NCBI RefSeq assembly: GCF_902712855.1
Contig: NZ_LR743507.1
Coordinates: 3,148,001 to 3,212,000 of the forward strand
Length of the DNA: 64,000 bases
Source of the DNA: Variovorax paradoxus
GTDB lineage: Bacteria; Pseudomonadota; Gammaproteobacteria; Burkholderiales; Burkholderiaceae_C
Reading direction: 5' to 3'
In this document: positions 17,473-26,366 of the stretch, piece by piece
How positions within the stretch are numbered: position 1 is the first letter of the stretch
Layout of the letters: each line of letters begins with the position of its first letter
Position numbers and translations under genes: made by a program
The notes under the pieces: model-generated
What the model was told of the DNA's origin: nothing
What the model saw: the letters and a program-made list of their open reading frames with translations, nothing else
Database searches by the model: none

Positions 17473-18459
17473 TCAGAGCTTGATGCCGGCGCCCTTCACC
17501 GTCGGCCCCAGCACGTCGACCTGTTCCTTCACGAAGCCGTTGAACATCGCCACCGTTTCCGGCTTCGCCACGATGCCCAGCTCGGTCAGCTTCTTCTGGA
17601 TCTCGGGCATCACCAGCACTTCGTTGCACGCGGCGTTCAGCCTTGCCACCATCTCCGGCGGCAGCCTGGCCGGACCCGAGAGGCCGAAGAAGTTCTCGAG
17701 CACCAGCTTCGGCTGATGCAGCTCGACCATCGTGGGCACATCGGGCATGAGCGGCGAGCGCTGCGTGCCCGTCACCGCCAGCGGCACCAGCTGGCCGCTC
17801 TTGAAGAAGGGCACGTACGAGGTGATCACGTCGATGCCCACCGGAATGGTGTTGGCGATCAGGTCGGTGGTCATCGGTGCACCGCCCCGGTAGGGCACAT
17901 GCACCATGTTGATCCCGGTGGTCTTCTTCAGCAGTTCGCCGTGGATATGCCCGACCGACCCCGGCCCGCCCGAACCGAAGTCGATGCGGCCCTCCTTGCG
18001 CGCCATGGCCTCGAACTCGGCATAGGTCTTCAGGCCCGACGGCTTGCTCGCCATGACCACCAGCGGCGCCGCGCCCAGGTAGGCGACGTGCGTGAAGCCC
18101 GTCACCGGGTCGTAGGGCTGCTTGTCGAGCGTGAACGGGCCGAGCGCGATCGGCGTGGTGTTCGACAGCATCAGCGTGTAGCCGTCGGCGGCCGACGACG
18201 CCACCTGCGCGCCGCCGATGGTGCCGCCCGCACCGGGTTTGTTGTCGACCACCACGGCCTGCCCGAGCTTCTTCGCGAGCTGCTCGGCCATCACGCGCGC
18301 CAGCACGTCGCTGGAGCCGCCCGGCGGGAAGGTCACGACGATCCTGATCGGCCGGTCGGGCCATTGGGCGAAAGCGGGAAGGGCGGCCGAGGCAACGCCG
18401 GCGGCCAGGATGTGCAGCGCAGCACGGCGCGTGGAACGAAGTTGGGGCAAGTGGCTCAT
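17473..18459 (-). CDS. Bug-family (TctC-like) periplasmic solute-binding receptor
   Basis: Bug receptors bind carboxylates or related small molecules, either for TctAB-type transporters or as orphan receptors, and are hugely expanded in Comamonadaceae and Alcaligenaceae. The 328-residue product has an N-terminal signal (about 1-31, cut after FA in LPAFAQWP) and the family motifs WPDRPIRIVVTFPPGGSSD and VVDNKPGAGGTIG. The ATG is preceded by GCGGAGAACG, a good ribosome site. No tctA or tctB lies nearby, so this is probably an orphan receptor using a transporter encoded elsewhere. The ligand cannot be told from sequence. It diverges from the sirtuin gene across about 70 bp. Confidence 0.88.
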   Translation of the reverse strand: MSHLPQLRSTRRAALHILAAGVASAALPAFAQWPDRPIRIVVTFPPGGSSDVLARVMAEQLAKKLGQAVVVDNKPGAGGTIGGAQVASSAADGYTLMLSNTTPIALGPFTLDKQPYDPVTGFTHVAYLGAAPLVVMASKPSGLKTYAEFEAMARKEGRIDFGSGGPGSVGHIHGELLKKTTGINMVHVPYRGGAPMTTDLIANTIPVGIDVITSYVPFFKSGQLVPLAVTGTQRSPLMPDVPTMVELHQPKLVLENFFGLSGPARLPPEMVARLNAACNEVLVMPEIQKKLTELGIVAKPETVAMFNGFVKEQVDVLGPTVKGAGIKL

Positions 18460-18528
18460 GGCGTTCTCCGCAAGCGGGTAAGGACGAGGCCTTTAGCAGG
18501 ATCCGGGCCGCCGGCTTATGCTGGCCGG

Positions 18529-19371
18529 ATGTCCGCCAACCTCACCGCGCCTGCCGCGCTCGATGCGCTCGCCGACTTCGCCACCCGCCACCCCAGGCTT
18601 TTCGTGCTCACCGGCGCGGGGTGCAGCACCGAGTCGGGCATCCCCGATTACCGCGATGCCAGGGGCGAGTGGAAGCGCCCGTCGCCGGTGACCTATCAGG
18701 CCTTCATGGGCGAGGACAGCACGCGGCGGCGCTATTGGGCGCGCAGCCTGATCGGCTGGCCGACCATGGCCGGTGCGCGTCCGGGTGCGGCGCACCGGGC
18801 GCTGGCACGGATGGAGACGGCGGGCCGCGTCGGCATGCTGCTCACGCAGAACGTCGACGGACTGCACGAGGCCGCCGGCAGCCGCGGCACCATCGACCTG
18901 CACGGGCGCATCGACACCGTGCGCTGCATGGCCTGCGAACGCCGCACGACGCGCGCGGCGCTGCAGGTCGAACTGCGCGAACGCAACCCGCTCTGGGCCG
19001 CGCTCGAAGCCCGTGCCGCACCCGACGGCGACGCCGACCTCGAGGGCCACGACTTCAGCGCGTTCGATGTGCCTGCCTGCGCGCACTGCGGCGGCCTGCT
19101 CAAGCCTGATGTCGTGTTCTTCGGCGAGAGCGTGCCGAAGGAGCGCGTTACCGCCGCCTTTGCGGCACTGGAAGAAGCCGACGCGGTGCTCGTGGCCGGC
19201 TCATCGCTCATGGTGTATTCGGGCTTCCGCTTCGTGCAGGCTGCGGCTGCGGCGGGCAAGCCCGTGGCGGCGGTGAACATCGGGCGGACGCGGGCCGACG
19301 AACTGCTCACGCTGAAGGTCGAAAGGCCCGTGGGCGCGGCGCTCGAGGAACTGGCGGGCCAGCTGGCCTAG
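18529..19371 (+). CDS. NAD-dependent protein deacylase, sirtuin family
   Basis: Sirtuins remove acyl groups from lysines using NAD+. The 280-residue product carries GAGCSTESGIPDYRD (residues 29-43) for NAD binding, TQNVDGLHEAAG (about 105-116) and the catalytic His in DLHGR. Zinc-binding Cys pairs are CMAC and CAHC. GCSTESGIPDYR and the long insert between Cys pairs resemble class II (SIRT4-like) sirtuins rather than E. coli CobB, whose Tyr-x-x-Arg desuccinylase signature I do not see. The ATG at 18529 is the first good in-frame start; a nearby ATG at 18518 is in another frame. Its stop codon overlaps the stop of the convergent downstream gene. Confidence 0.9.
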   Translation: MSANLTAPAALDALADFATRHPRLFVLTGAGCSTESGIPDYRDARGEWKRPSPVTYQAFMGEDSTRRRYWARSLIGWPTMAGARPGAAHRALARMETAGRVGMLLTQNVDGLHEAAGSRGTIDLHGRIDTVRCMACERRTTRAALQVELRERNPLWAALEARAAPDGDADLEGHDFSAFDVPACAHCGGLLKPDVVFFGESVPKERVTAAFAALEEADAVLVAGSSLMVYSGFRFVQAAAAAGKPVAAVNIGRTRADELLTLKVERPVGAALEELAGQLA

Positions 19372-20588
19372 GTGCGCGCCTTCGCGTTCGGCTTCGGGCT
19401 CGGCTTCGATCTGGCCTTGGACGCAGGCCATTCCGGTTGCATCCGTGCAATGAACGCCTCTGGCGACAGGCTGCCCGAGCACTTCGCATACGCGGCATAG
19501 TCCACCGCGCCGTCGCACCCGATTTCGGCCAGCACCCGCTTGAACGTGGCGGCATGGTCGGGGTGCCGCAATTCCCAGGGCCGCATCGGCACGCGACCTG
19601 CCAGGGCTTCCTGCAGGGGTGTGCGGTCCAGCTTGCCGATGCCCATGCCGCTGTCGGTTCCGTCGCCGACCGACGCGTCCGCCAGCCGGTGCCAGCCGAA
19701 CCCCCAGTAGAAGAAGGCGTGCCCTTCCTGCGTCGGGGCCGTGCCGACACCGCAGGGAAAGTCGATGTCGGCAGGCACCAGTGCCTTGCGTCCGACGATC
19801 GGAAACTGTCCCCAGAAGAGCTGGTTGTCCATCATGGTCTGGGCCGGCAACAGCGGCCAGGTCGACAGCACCTCGATCCCCGGGCCCGGGTCGGCCGATG
19901 CGCCGTCGAACAGCCGCACGATGAGCGGCACCGTCATCACGTAGTGCCATGGATGGTCCTGCGGCAGCAGGCCGGCCGCACGAATTTCCTTCAGGCTGCC
20001 CAGCAGCAGGCCGAATCCGTAGCGGGCGTCGTCGATACGAAAGCGAAAGACATCCCCGGGGCCGTATTTCAGCTGCTGGCGGGGGGCCGACTTCATCTCG
20101 GCGATCTCGCTGCGCAGGCCATCGGAGACGCGCTGCATCCGCGCACGCAGGTAGTCGCGCAGTCCGGCATGGTCGTGCAGCTTGCCGTCGTCCTGAAAAT
20201 CGATGGCGCGCATGTTGCGCGTGTTGAGCGCGGCCACGCTCGATTCCTCCAGCCGCTCGCCGATGAACGAGGCCTGGAACCAGCGCCCGTTGGCGCGCTC
20301 CGTCACGAGCAGCACGGCCGCGGTGAGCTTGCGCTCCTTGCCGCGCGCCGTCCTGGGCAGCAGGAAGGCGCGCTCGCGGGTTTCGAGCGCCGTGTCGACT
20401 TCGAGATACCCGTCGGGGCCGGCGCGCAAGAACTTGCGCAGCGTGTCGCCTTCGAAGAAGGCCGCGGTGTCCTTGAACATCACGCGCACCCACTGCGGCG
20501 GCACCGGGTCGAGGCCGACGCTGTCGCGCTCCGCGTTGTCGAGCTCGAAGACCGGCTGGGAGGCATCGGAGGGGGATTGCTTCGGCAT
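19368..20588 (-). CDS. Protein of unknown function with Imm26-like segment
   Basis: I do not recognise the whole 406-residue protein. Residues about 177-196 (GDVFRFRIDDARYGFGLLLG) resemble the opening of the Imm26 family (immunity 26), whose members often start GDVFxIPLxDGxYGxGR. The following 150 residues contain HPWHYVMTVPLIVRLFDG and PCGVGTAPTQEGHAFFYWGF. No signal peptide or membrane segment is seen, and the C-terminus is a basic Lys/Pro tail. The ATG at 20588 (MPKQSPS) is preferred because AGGATGGAAGG precedes it; an ATG at 20597 would add three residues but has no spacer to AGG. The Imm26 link suggests a toxin-immunity origin, but no toxin gene is adjacent, so it could be an unrelated domesticated protein. 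Confidence 0.65.
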   Translation of the reverse strand: MPKQSPSDASQPVFELDNAERDSVGLDPVPPQWVRVMFKDTAAFFEGDTLRKFLRAGPDGYLEVDTALETRERAFLLPRTARGKERKLTAAVLLVTERANGRWFQASFIGERLEESSVAALNTRNMRAIDFQDDGKLHDHAGLRDYLRARMQRVSDGLRSEIAEMKSAPRQQLKYGPGDVFRFRIDDARYGFGLLLGSLKEIRAAGLLPQDHPWHYVMTVPLIVRLFDGASADPGPGIEVLSTWPLLPAQTMMDNQLFWGQFPIVGRKALVPADIDFPCGVGTAPTQEGHAFFYWGFGWHRLADASVGDGTDSGMGIGKLDRTPLQEALAGRVPMRPWELRHPDHAATFKRVLAEIGCDGAVDYAAYAKCSGSLSPEAFIARMQPEWPASKARSKPSPKPNAKART

Positions 20589-20606
20589 GCCTTCCATCCT
20601 AGTGGG

Positions 20607-21494
20607 CTAGCTTTGCGGTTTGCCGGGCGCGCCCTGGGCGCCCACCGATCGCACGAACGCATCCACTGCCGCGGTGTAGGCGCCAGGCAGTCCCAGCTGC
20701 GCGTTGATCTGCGCGTGCGAAAGGTCTTCTTGCCGCACTTCGGCGCGTCCGCCGGCGGCCGCGACCCGCGCCGCGAACTGCTGCGACTGCGTGCACGATC
20801 CGTCGCGCCGCTGCGCCGAGCAGACCAGCAGCATCGGCGCCGCGTCGGGCGCGAGCGTGTCGGTCGGCGACACCGCGCGCCACAGCGCGGGATCACTGCC
20901 GAACACGCGGTCGTAGAAGTTCATGTGCGGCCGCCGCATGAGCCCGGCGGTGTCCAGCGCGGCGCTGTCGAGGGCGATGGTGCCGAGCCAGGGCCGCGCG
21001 CCCTGCTGGCGCGCGATGTCGGGGGAGGCGCCGAGCAGCGCCACCAGGTGGGCGCCGGCCGAGTGGCCCATCAGCACGAAGCGGCTGGCATCGCCGCCCC
21101 ACGCTGGCGCACTGGACTGTGCCGTGGCCACGGCGCGGGCCACGTCCCGCGCCTGCTGCAGCACGTCGACCTGCGGCACGAAGCGGTAGCCCACCGACAC
21201 CAGGATGAAGCCCTGGTCGCGCACCCAATGGTCGACCTTCAGGTCGATCACCGCGGCGGTGGCCTTGTCGCCGAACATCCAGGCGCCGCCGTGCACCATC
21301 ACCAGCACCGGCGCGCCGTGCGCGTTCGCGGGCAGGTAGACGTCCATGCGCTGGCGCGGGTCCGAGCCGTAGGGCAGGTCTGCGATGCGGCGGATGCCCG
21401 AGGGCGTGTCGGGTGCGGCTGCCGTCTGCGCCTGGGCGGGCAGGGCGAGCAGCAGCGCCAGCCAAGCGGCAAAGAACCGCAGGAAAGAAGTCAT
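20607..21494 (-). CDS. Exported alpha/beta hydrolase (carboxylesterase type)
   Basis: The 295-residue product has a Sec signal peptide (about 1-22, WLALLLALPAQAQ) and an alpha/beta-hydrolase fold of the hormone-sensitive-lipase/kynurenine-formamidase type: oxyanion-hole HGGAW at 68-72 and nucleophile elbow GHSAG at 143-147 (Ser145). The catalytic acid is likely in the DTLAPDAAP region and the His in DLSHAQ near the C-terminus. It is probably periplasmic. The substrate is unknown. The ATG at 21494 is chosen because GGGAG lies 7 bases upstream and the signal peptide begins there. It shares orientation with the Imm26-like gene downstream (18-bp gap), so they may be cotranscribed. Confidence 0.87.
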   Translation of the reverse strand: MTSFLRFFAAWLALLLALPAQAQTAAAPDTPSGIRRIADLPYGSDPRQRMDVYLPANAHGAPVLVMVHGGAWMFGDKATAAVIDLKVDHWVRDQGFILVSVGYRFVPQVDVLQQARDVARAVATAQSSAPAWGGDASRFVLMGHSAGAHLVALLGASPDIARQQGARPWLGTIALDSAALDTAGLMRRPHMNFYDRVFGSDPALWRAVSPTDTLAPDAAPMLLVCSAQRRDGSCTQSQQFAARVAAAGGRAEVRQEDLSHAQINAQLGLPGAYTAAVDAFVRSVGAQGAPGKPQS

Positions 21495-21622
21495 GAAGGT
21501 GCTCCCGGTGCAGAACAAGGCCGCGATTCTCGCGCGCCTTCGCCTTGCAGATGTCTCTGCCCGCAGAGCCCCTCGCAGGCGGCGCCTCTAAGCCAGGACG
21601 CCTCGCGGTTGCGCCCGCCGCT

Positions 21623-22519
21623 TCAGGCGGCGCGCTTCAGCGCCGGCGCGTCCACCTCGTAGTACGCCTGGCGTTCCTCGACGGCATTCCAGCCGATGAT
21701 GTCCTTGAACGCCGGCATCGTCGTCTGGCCGCCCGGCAGTCCGTCGACGTCGCCGGTGCGGCGTTCCGACAGCACCTGCAGGTTGGCCTGCAGCGCATGC
21801 ACCGTGCTCATCAGCGTGACGATGGGGTAGGTCGCAAAAGCCGCCACCGACTCGATCTGCGCGCGACTCAGCCTGGCCATCCAGAGGCCCTGCATGAGCT
21901 GCAGCGAGAGGCGGCGGCCCGTGGCCTCCTTGAGCTTCTCCAGGTCCTCGAAGCCCTTGAAGGTGCGCGAGATCGGCTGGATCAGGTCCGCGCCGGCCTC
22001 GGCGTACTGACAGGCGCGATCGATCGCTTCCGACGGATCGATGGCGTCGGTGCGCGCCACGATCAGGAAATCGGGGTCCTGCCGCGCGTCCACCGCGGCG
22101 CGGATCTTGGCCACCGCATCGCGCACCGGCACCAGCGGCATCGTGCTGGCCGCGGCCGGGCAGCGCTTGGGGCTGAACTGGTCCTCGATGGAGATCGCGA
22201 CCACGCCGGTCTTCTCGAACTCGCGCACCGTGCGCGCCACGTTGATCACGTTGCCGTAGCCGGTGTCGGCGTCGGCGAAGATCGGCTTCTTCACGATGTT
22301 GGCGATGCGGTTCACCACGCCGACGTTCTCGGTCAGCGTGTAGAGCTCCACGTCGGGCTGGCCCAGCAGCGAGGCCGAGATGCCGAAGCCGGTGGTGAAG
22401 ATGCCGTCGAAGCCCGACTGGTCGACGAGCAGCGCCGAGAGCGCGTCCTGCGCGCCGGCCATCCAGAAGGTGGGGCCGGAGGTGATGCGCGCGCGCATCG
22501 TCTTGCGAATGGAAGTCAT
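21623..22519 (-). CDS. Isocitrate lyase/PEP mutase superfamily lyase
   Basis: This superfamily cleaves or rearranges C-C bonds next to a carboxylate; members include 2-methylisocitrate lyase, 2,3-dimethylmalate lyase and oxaloacetate decarboxylase. The 298-residue product has the metal-binding DADTGYGN (residues 83-90) and EDQ (112-114). The catalytic loop reads SPKRC (Cys120) followed by PAAAS. Methylisocitrate and dimethylmalate lyases have KRCGH there, so the Cys is kept but Gly-His is lost. It is the last gene of an operon with a Liv transporter and a dehydratase, which points to retro-aldol cleavage of an imported branched hydroxy-diacid. The exact substrate is not determinable. Confidence 0.82.
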   Translation of the reverse strand: MTSIRKTMRARITSGPTFWMAGAQDALSALLVDQSGFDGIFTTGFGISASLLGQPDVELYTLTENVGVVNRIANIVKKPIFADADTGYGNVINVARTVREFEKTGVVAISIEDQFSPKRCPAAASTMPLVPVRDAVAKIRAAVDARQDPDFLIVARTDAIDPSEAIDRACQYAEAGADLIQPISRTFKGFEDLEKLKEATGRRLSLQLMQGLWMARLSRAQIESVAAFATYPIVTLMSTVHALQANLQVLSERRTGDVDGLPGGQTTMPAFKDIIGWNAVEERQAYYEVDAPALKRAA

Positions 22520-22549
22520 GGAAAGTGCTCTTTCAGGAAGTGGGAGAAA

Positions 22550-23764
22550 TCAACGCTTCACCGGGTCGATGTACCCGCCGAGCGACACGAACTTCTGGTC
22601 CTTGAGTTCCATCAGCGCCACGCCGGTCTGGCCGCGGCGCGCATAGCCGCCGGCGCTCAGCGGCTGGAACGAGATCTTCGGGCCGATCTTCTGGTCGAAG
22701 CCGGTCATGCCGTCGAGCGCGGCCACCACCTTGGCGCGGCTGGGCTCGTTGCCGGCGCGCTTGAGCGCCTCGACCGCCACCGCCGCGGCCGAGTAGCCCA
22801 TCAGCGCCGTGGAGGAGGGCGCCGACTTCGGGTACAGCCTGGTGTAGCGCGCAAAGAACTCCTTGATGGCCGGGTTGTCGCCTTCGACCGCGTCGTAGTA
22901 CGAGGCCACGTAGAGCTTGGCCGGGCTCTTGCCCAGCAGCTCGACGAACTTCGGGTCGTTCAGGCCGCCGGCACCGAACACGGTCGGCTTCCAGCCCAGC
23001 TTTTCCGCGCCGCGGAAGAACAGCACGGCTTCCTGCCCCAGCGCATAGACGATCACCACGTCGGGCTCGGCCTGCTTGAGCTTGAACACCTGCGAGGTGA
23101 TGTCGGTGGCGAAGCGCTCGAAGCTCTGCGCCTCCACCAGCTTCAGGCCGTGCTTGTCCAGCTGCTTGACGGCGATGTCGTAGGCCGGCTTGCCCCAGCC
23201 GTCGTTCTGGTAGAGCATCGCGATCTTTTTCGCCTTGAGCTTCTCCACCGCGTAGTCGATGTAGGCGGCCGTCTCGGTCGACTGCGGCGACGGCAGCACG
23301 TACAGCAGCTCGCGCGGCGGCGTGGAGGTCAGGTCGGAGATGCTCAGCGCGCCGATGGTCGGCACCTTGCGCGTGGAGCTGTACTCGTAGGCGCTGATGT
23401 TGGTGGCGTGGCCGATGTTGCCGATCATCGCGAGCACGTTGTCGCGCTCCACCAGCAGCTTGGCGTTGGCCACCGACTTCGCGGGCTTGAGCTCGTCGTC
23501 GTAGGTGATGAGCTTGATCTTGCGGCCGTTCACGCCACCCTGTTCGTTCACCATGTCGAAGTAGGTGCGGATGCCTTCGTCCACCGCCTTGCCCATGTAG
23601 GCCAGCGTGCCCGACATCGGTTGCGACGAACCGAGCACGATCTCCTTGTCGAGCACGCCTTCGGCCTTGTTCTCGAAGGCGAAGGCCAGGTTCGGCAGTG
23701 CGGCGCTGCACAGCAGGGCGGCACCGGCGGCCAGCACGGTGCGGCGCGAAGCGGGGTGGGTCAT
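22550..23764 (-). CDS. Liv-type ABC transporter substrate-binding protein
   Basis: This is a periplasmic binding protein of the leucine/isoleucine/valine-binding (Peripla_BP_6) family, 404 residues. It has a twin-arginine-like signal (SRRTVLAAGAALL, cut after LAFA) and the family opening IVLGSSQPMSGTLAYMGKAV with VNEQGGVNGRKI. The ATG at 23764 is chosen for AGGAG 8 bases upstream; an in-frame GTG 18 bases upstream lacks support. It sits between the LivF ATPase gene and the lyase gene. Family members transport amino acids but also aromatic and dicarboxylic acids; here the neighbours suggest a carboxylic-acid substrate of the dehydratase/lyase pair. Confidence 0.88.
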   Translation of the reverse strand: MTHPASRRTVLAAGAALLCSAALPNLAFAFENKAEGVLDKEIVLGSSQPMSGTLAYMGKAVDEGIRTYFDMVNEQGGVNGRKIKLITYDDELKPAKSVANAKLLVERDNVLAMIGNIGHATNISAYEYSSTRKVPTIGALSISDLTSTPPRELLYVLPSPQSTETAAYIDYAVEKLKAKKIAMLYQNDGWGKPAYDIAVKQLDKHGLKLVEAQSFERFATDITSQVFKLKQAEPDVVIVYALGQEAVLFFRGAEKLGWKPTVFGAGGLNDPKFVELLGKSPAKLYVASYYDAVEGDNPAIKEFFARYTRLYPKSAPSSTALMGYSAAAVAVEALKRAGNEPSRAKVVAALDGMTGFDQKIGPKISFQPLSAGGYARRGQTGVALMELKDQKFVSLGGYIDPVKR

Positions 23765-23809
23765 GGGTCTGTCTCCTGTCATTGATGTGGGAAAGAAATC
23801 TGCGTGGCC

Positions 23810-24553
23810 TCAGCCGCCCAGGTAGGCGCGGCGGATGTCCTCGTTGCCGGCCAGCTCGGCGGCCGGCCCGTGCATGACGACGCGGCCGGTCTCGATGACG
23901 TAGCCCTCGTCGGAAATGTCGAGCGCGATGTCGGCGTCCTGCTCCACGATCAGCAGCGTGAGCCGCTCTCGGTCGCGGATGTCGCGCAGCGTCGAGAAGA
24001 TGGCGTCCTTCATGATGGGCGCCACGCCCATCGAGGGCTCGTCGAGCATCAGCAGCCGGGGCTTGGCGAGCAGGCCGCGCGCAATGGCCAGCATCTGCTG
24101 CTCGCCGCCCGACAGCGTGCCGGCGCGCGAAGTGATGCGCTCCTTCAGACGCGGGAAGTAGCCCAGCACGCGGTCGATGTCCTCGCGCACCTCGCCGGCC
24201 GGGCGGGTGTAGCCGCCGAGCACCAGGTTCTCCTTCACCGACAGCTGCGCGAACACCATGCGGCCCTGCGGCACGTGCACCACGCCGCGGCGAACCAGCT
24301 GCTCGGCCGGCACGTTGGCGATGCTGCGGCCGTCGAACACGGCCGTGCCGCCTGCCACCGGCAGCAGCCCCGAGAGCGCGCGCATCAGCGTGGTCTTGCC
24401 CGCGCCGTTGGCGCCCAGCACGCACACGATGCCGGCGGCCGGCACCTCGATCGACACCCCGTGCAGCGCGCGGATCTTGCCGTAGGCGGCGCTCAGGTTG
24501 TCCACGCGCAGCAGCGGTTCGCCGCGCTTGATGTCCTCAACGGCGTTTGCCAC
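23810..24553 (-). CDS. livF: Liv-type ABC transporter ATPase (LivF)
   Basis: This 247-residue ATPase is one of two energising the Liv-type importer. Walker A GANGAGKT is at 47-54, the signature LSGGEQQML at about 145, and Walker B LLMLDEPSMGVAP follows. SMGVAP after Walker B and the short length are typical of LivF. The start is GTG at 24553, overlapping the 3' end of livG by 17 bp, which implies coupled translation. Confidence 0.9.
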   Translation of the reverse strand: MANAVEDIKRGEPLLRVDNLSAAYGKIRALHGVSIEVPAAGIVCVLGANGAGKTTLMRALSGLLPVAGGTAVFDGRSIANVPAEQLVRRGVVHVPQGRMVFAQLSVKENLVLGGYTRPAGEVREDIDRVLGYFPRLKERITSRAGTLSGGEQQMLAIARGLLAKPRLLMLDEPSMGVAPIMKDAIFSTLRDIRDRERLTLLIVEQDADIALDISDEGYVIETGRVVMHGPAAELAGNEDIRRAYLGG

Positions 24554-25382
24554 TCTTGCCTCCTCCGAGATAGGCCTCGACCACGGCCGGGTTCTGTTCG
24601 ATCTCGCGCGGCGAGCCCTGCGCCAGGAAGGCGCCGTTGTGCATCACGGTGATGGTGTCGGAGATCGACATCACCAGCGGCATGCTGTGCTCGATGAGCA
24701 GCAGCGTCGCGCCCGTGGCCTGCTGCAGCCTGCGCAGCGTGTCGCCGAGCGCGTCGATCTCGCGGTTGTTCATGCCGGCGGCCGGCTCGTCCAGCAGCAT
24801 CAGCACCGGCTCCAGCGCCATGGCGCGGGCCAGTTCGACGAGCTTCTGCGTGCCGTAGGGCAGGTCGCGCACCAGCGTGTGGGCGTGCGCGCCCAGCTTG
24901 AGGCTGTCGATGATCTGCTGCGTGCGTTCGCGCTGTTCGCGTTCCTCGCGGCGCTGGCGCGGCAGCCGCAGCAGGGCTTCGGCCAGCGTGCAGCGCATGG
25001 CGCCCGAACGCGCGATGAGCACGTTGTCGAACACCGTGAGCTCGGAGAACAGCTCCAGGTTCTGGAAGGTGCGCGCGATGCCCAGGCGCGAGATCTGGTG
25101 CGCCTTGCACTTGAGCAGGTCGTGCTCGCCGCTGGCCGTGCGCAGGCGCATGCTGCCTTGCTGCGGCGTGTAGAAGCGGCTGATGCAGTTGAGCATCGTG
25201 GTCTTGCCTGCGCCGTTCGGGCCGATCAGCGCATGCACCGTGCCGGGCATCACGTCGAAGCCGACGTCCTGCACCGCGACGATGCCGCCGAAGCTCATGC
25301 GCACCGCCGACAGCGACAGCAGCGGCTGGGCGCCGGCGGGTGCCCGGGTGGCGACGGGCGCGCCGTCGATCAGGGCCCTCAT
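24537..25382 (-). CDS. livG: Liv-type ABC transporter ATPase (LivG)
   Basis: This 281-residue ATPase has Walker A GPNGAGKT (54-61), the LivG-typical signature LPYGTQKLVELARAM in place of LSGGQ, and Walker B LMLLDEPAAGMNNRE. The C-terminal BCA_ABC_TP_C-like tail (NPAVVEAYLGG) is present. The first 20 residues are a variable Ala-rich extension. The ATG overlaps the livM stop (ATGA). It pairs with LivF as the heterodimeric motor of the importer. Confidence 0.9.
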   Translation of the reverse strand: MRALIDGAPVATRAPAGAQPLLSLSAVRMSFGGIVAVQDVGFDVMPGTVHALIGPNGAGKTTMLNCISRFYTPQQGSMRLRTASGEHDLLKCKAHQISRLGIARTFQNLELFSELTVFDNVLIARSGAMRCTLAEALLRLPRQRREEREQRERTQQIIDSLKLGAHAHTLVRDLPYGTQKLVELARAMALEPVLMLLDEPAAGMNNREIDALGDTLRRLQQATGATLLLIEHSMPLVMSISDTITVMHNGAFLAQGSPREIEQNPAVVEAYLGGGKSGKRR

Positions 25383-26353
25383 CGCGGCACCTCCGTACCG
25401 GTGGCGTCATCGGCGCCCGGCAGCTTGCGGCGCTTGAGCAGGCTGGCCAGCCCGTCGGGCAGGAACATCAGCGCCAGGATCATCGCCACGCCGTAGAGCG
25501 CGCGCTGGAACTGGTCGAAGCCGAAGTAGGTGAGCAGCTGCGGCGCGCCGATGACGAACACCGCTCCCAGCACAGAGCCCATGATCGAGCCCAGCCCGCC
25601 CACGATCACCATCGACACGAAGCTGATCGACACCATGATGTTGAACAGCGACGGATCGATGAAGCGCACCACCGGCGCATAGAGCGCCCCTGACAGGCCC
25701 GTGTAGAACGCGCACACGCCGAAGGCGACGAGCTTGAGCTTCGTGGCGTTCAGGCCGAGCGCGCGCGAGGCCGTCTCGCTGCCCTTGAGCGCCAGGAAGC
25801 CGCGGCCGAAGTGGCTCTGCGAGAGGTTGCGAGCGATCCACAGCGCCGCGCCCAGCACCACCGCCACGAACAGGTGGTAGGCCCGTTCGTCCAGCGGCCA
25901 GCCGAACAGCGTCGGGCCGGGCGCGCCCATGCCGTTCTCGCCGCCCGTGAGCTCGCCGCCGGACTTGGCGATTTCCACCGAGATCATCACGAAGCCCAGC
26001 GTGGCGATGGCCAGGAAGACTTCTTCCAGCCGCAGCACCGGCAGCGCCAGCAGCACGCCCACCACCGTGGCCACGGCCGCGGCGATGAGCATCGACAGCA
26101 CCAGCGGCACGCCGAAGTGCGTCGTGAGGATGGCGCTGCCATAGGCGCCGATGCCGAAGAACACCGCGCCGGCCATCGAGATCAGGTTGGTGTAGCCCGT
26201 CAGGATGTTGGTGCCGAAGGACGCGAGCGTGTAGATCAGCACCAGCGTGAAGATGTAGAGCACGTAGCCGCCCGGGATGAGCGGTGCGAGCACGAACAGC
26301 AGGATGAAGACGAGCGGCGCGAGCCAGGGCCGTGAGTCGAAGAGGCGTGTCAT
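25379..26353 (-). CDS. livM: Liv-type ABC transporter permease (LivM)
   Basis: This 324-residue inner-membrane permease of the branched-chain family has about 8-10 hydrophobic helices, beginning WLAPLVFILLFVLAPLIPGG. Family landmarks are NLISMAGAVFFGIGAYGSA, GRGFLALKGSETASRALGLN (the coupling-helix region that contacts the ATPases) and GGLGSIMGSVLGA. GAGGAGC lies 7 bases before the ATG. It follows livH after 13 bp and overlaps livG. Confidence 0.9.
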   Translation of the reverse strand: MTRLFDSRPWLAPLVFILLFVLAPLIPGGYVLYIFTLVLIYTLASFGTNILTGYTNLISMAGAVFFGIGAYGSAILTTHFGVPLVLSMLIAAAVATVVGVLLALPVLRLEEVFLAIATLGFVMISVEIAKSGGELTGGENGMGAPGPTLFGWPLDERAYHLFVAVVLGAALWIARNLSQSHFGRGFLALKGSETASRALGLNATKLKLVAFGVCAFYTGLSGALYAPVVRFIDPSLFNIMVSISFVSMVIVGGLGSIMGSVLGAVFVIGAPQLLTYFGFDQFQRALYGVAMILALMFLPDGLASLLKRRKLPGADDATGTEVPR

Positions 26354-26366
26354 GGGATGGTGCTCC

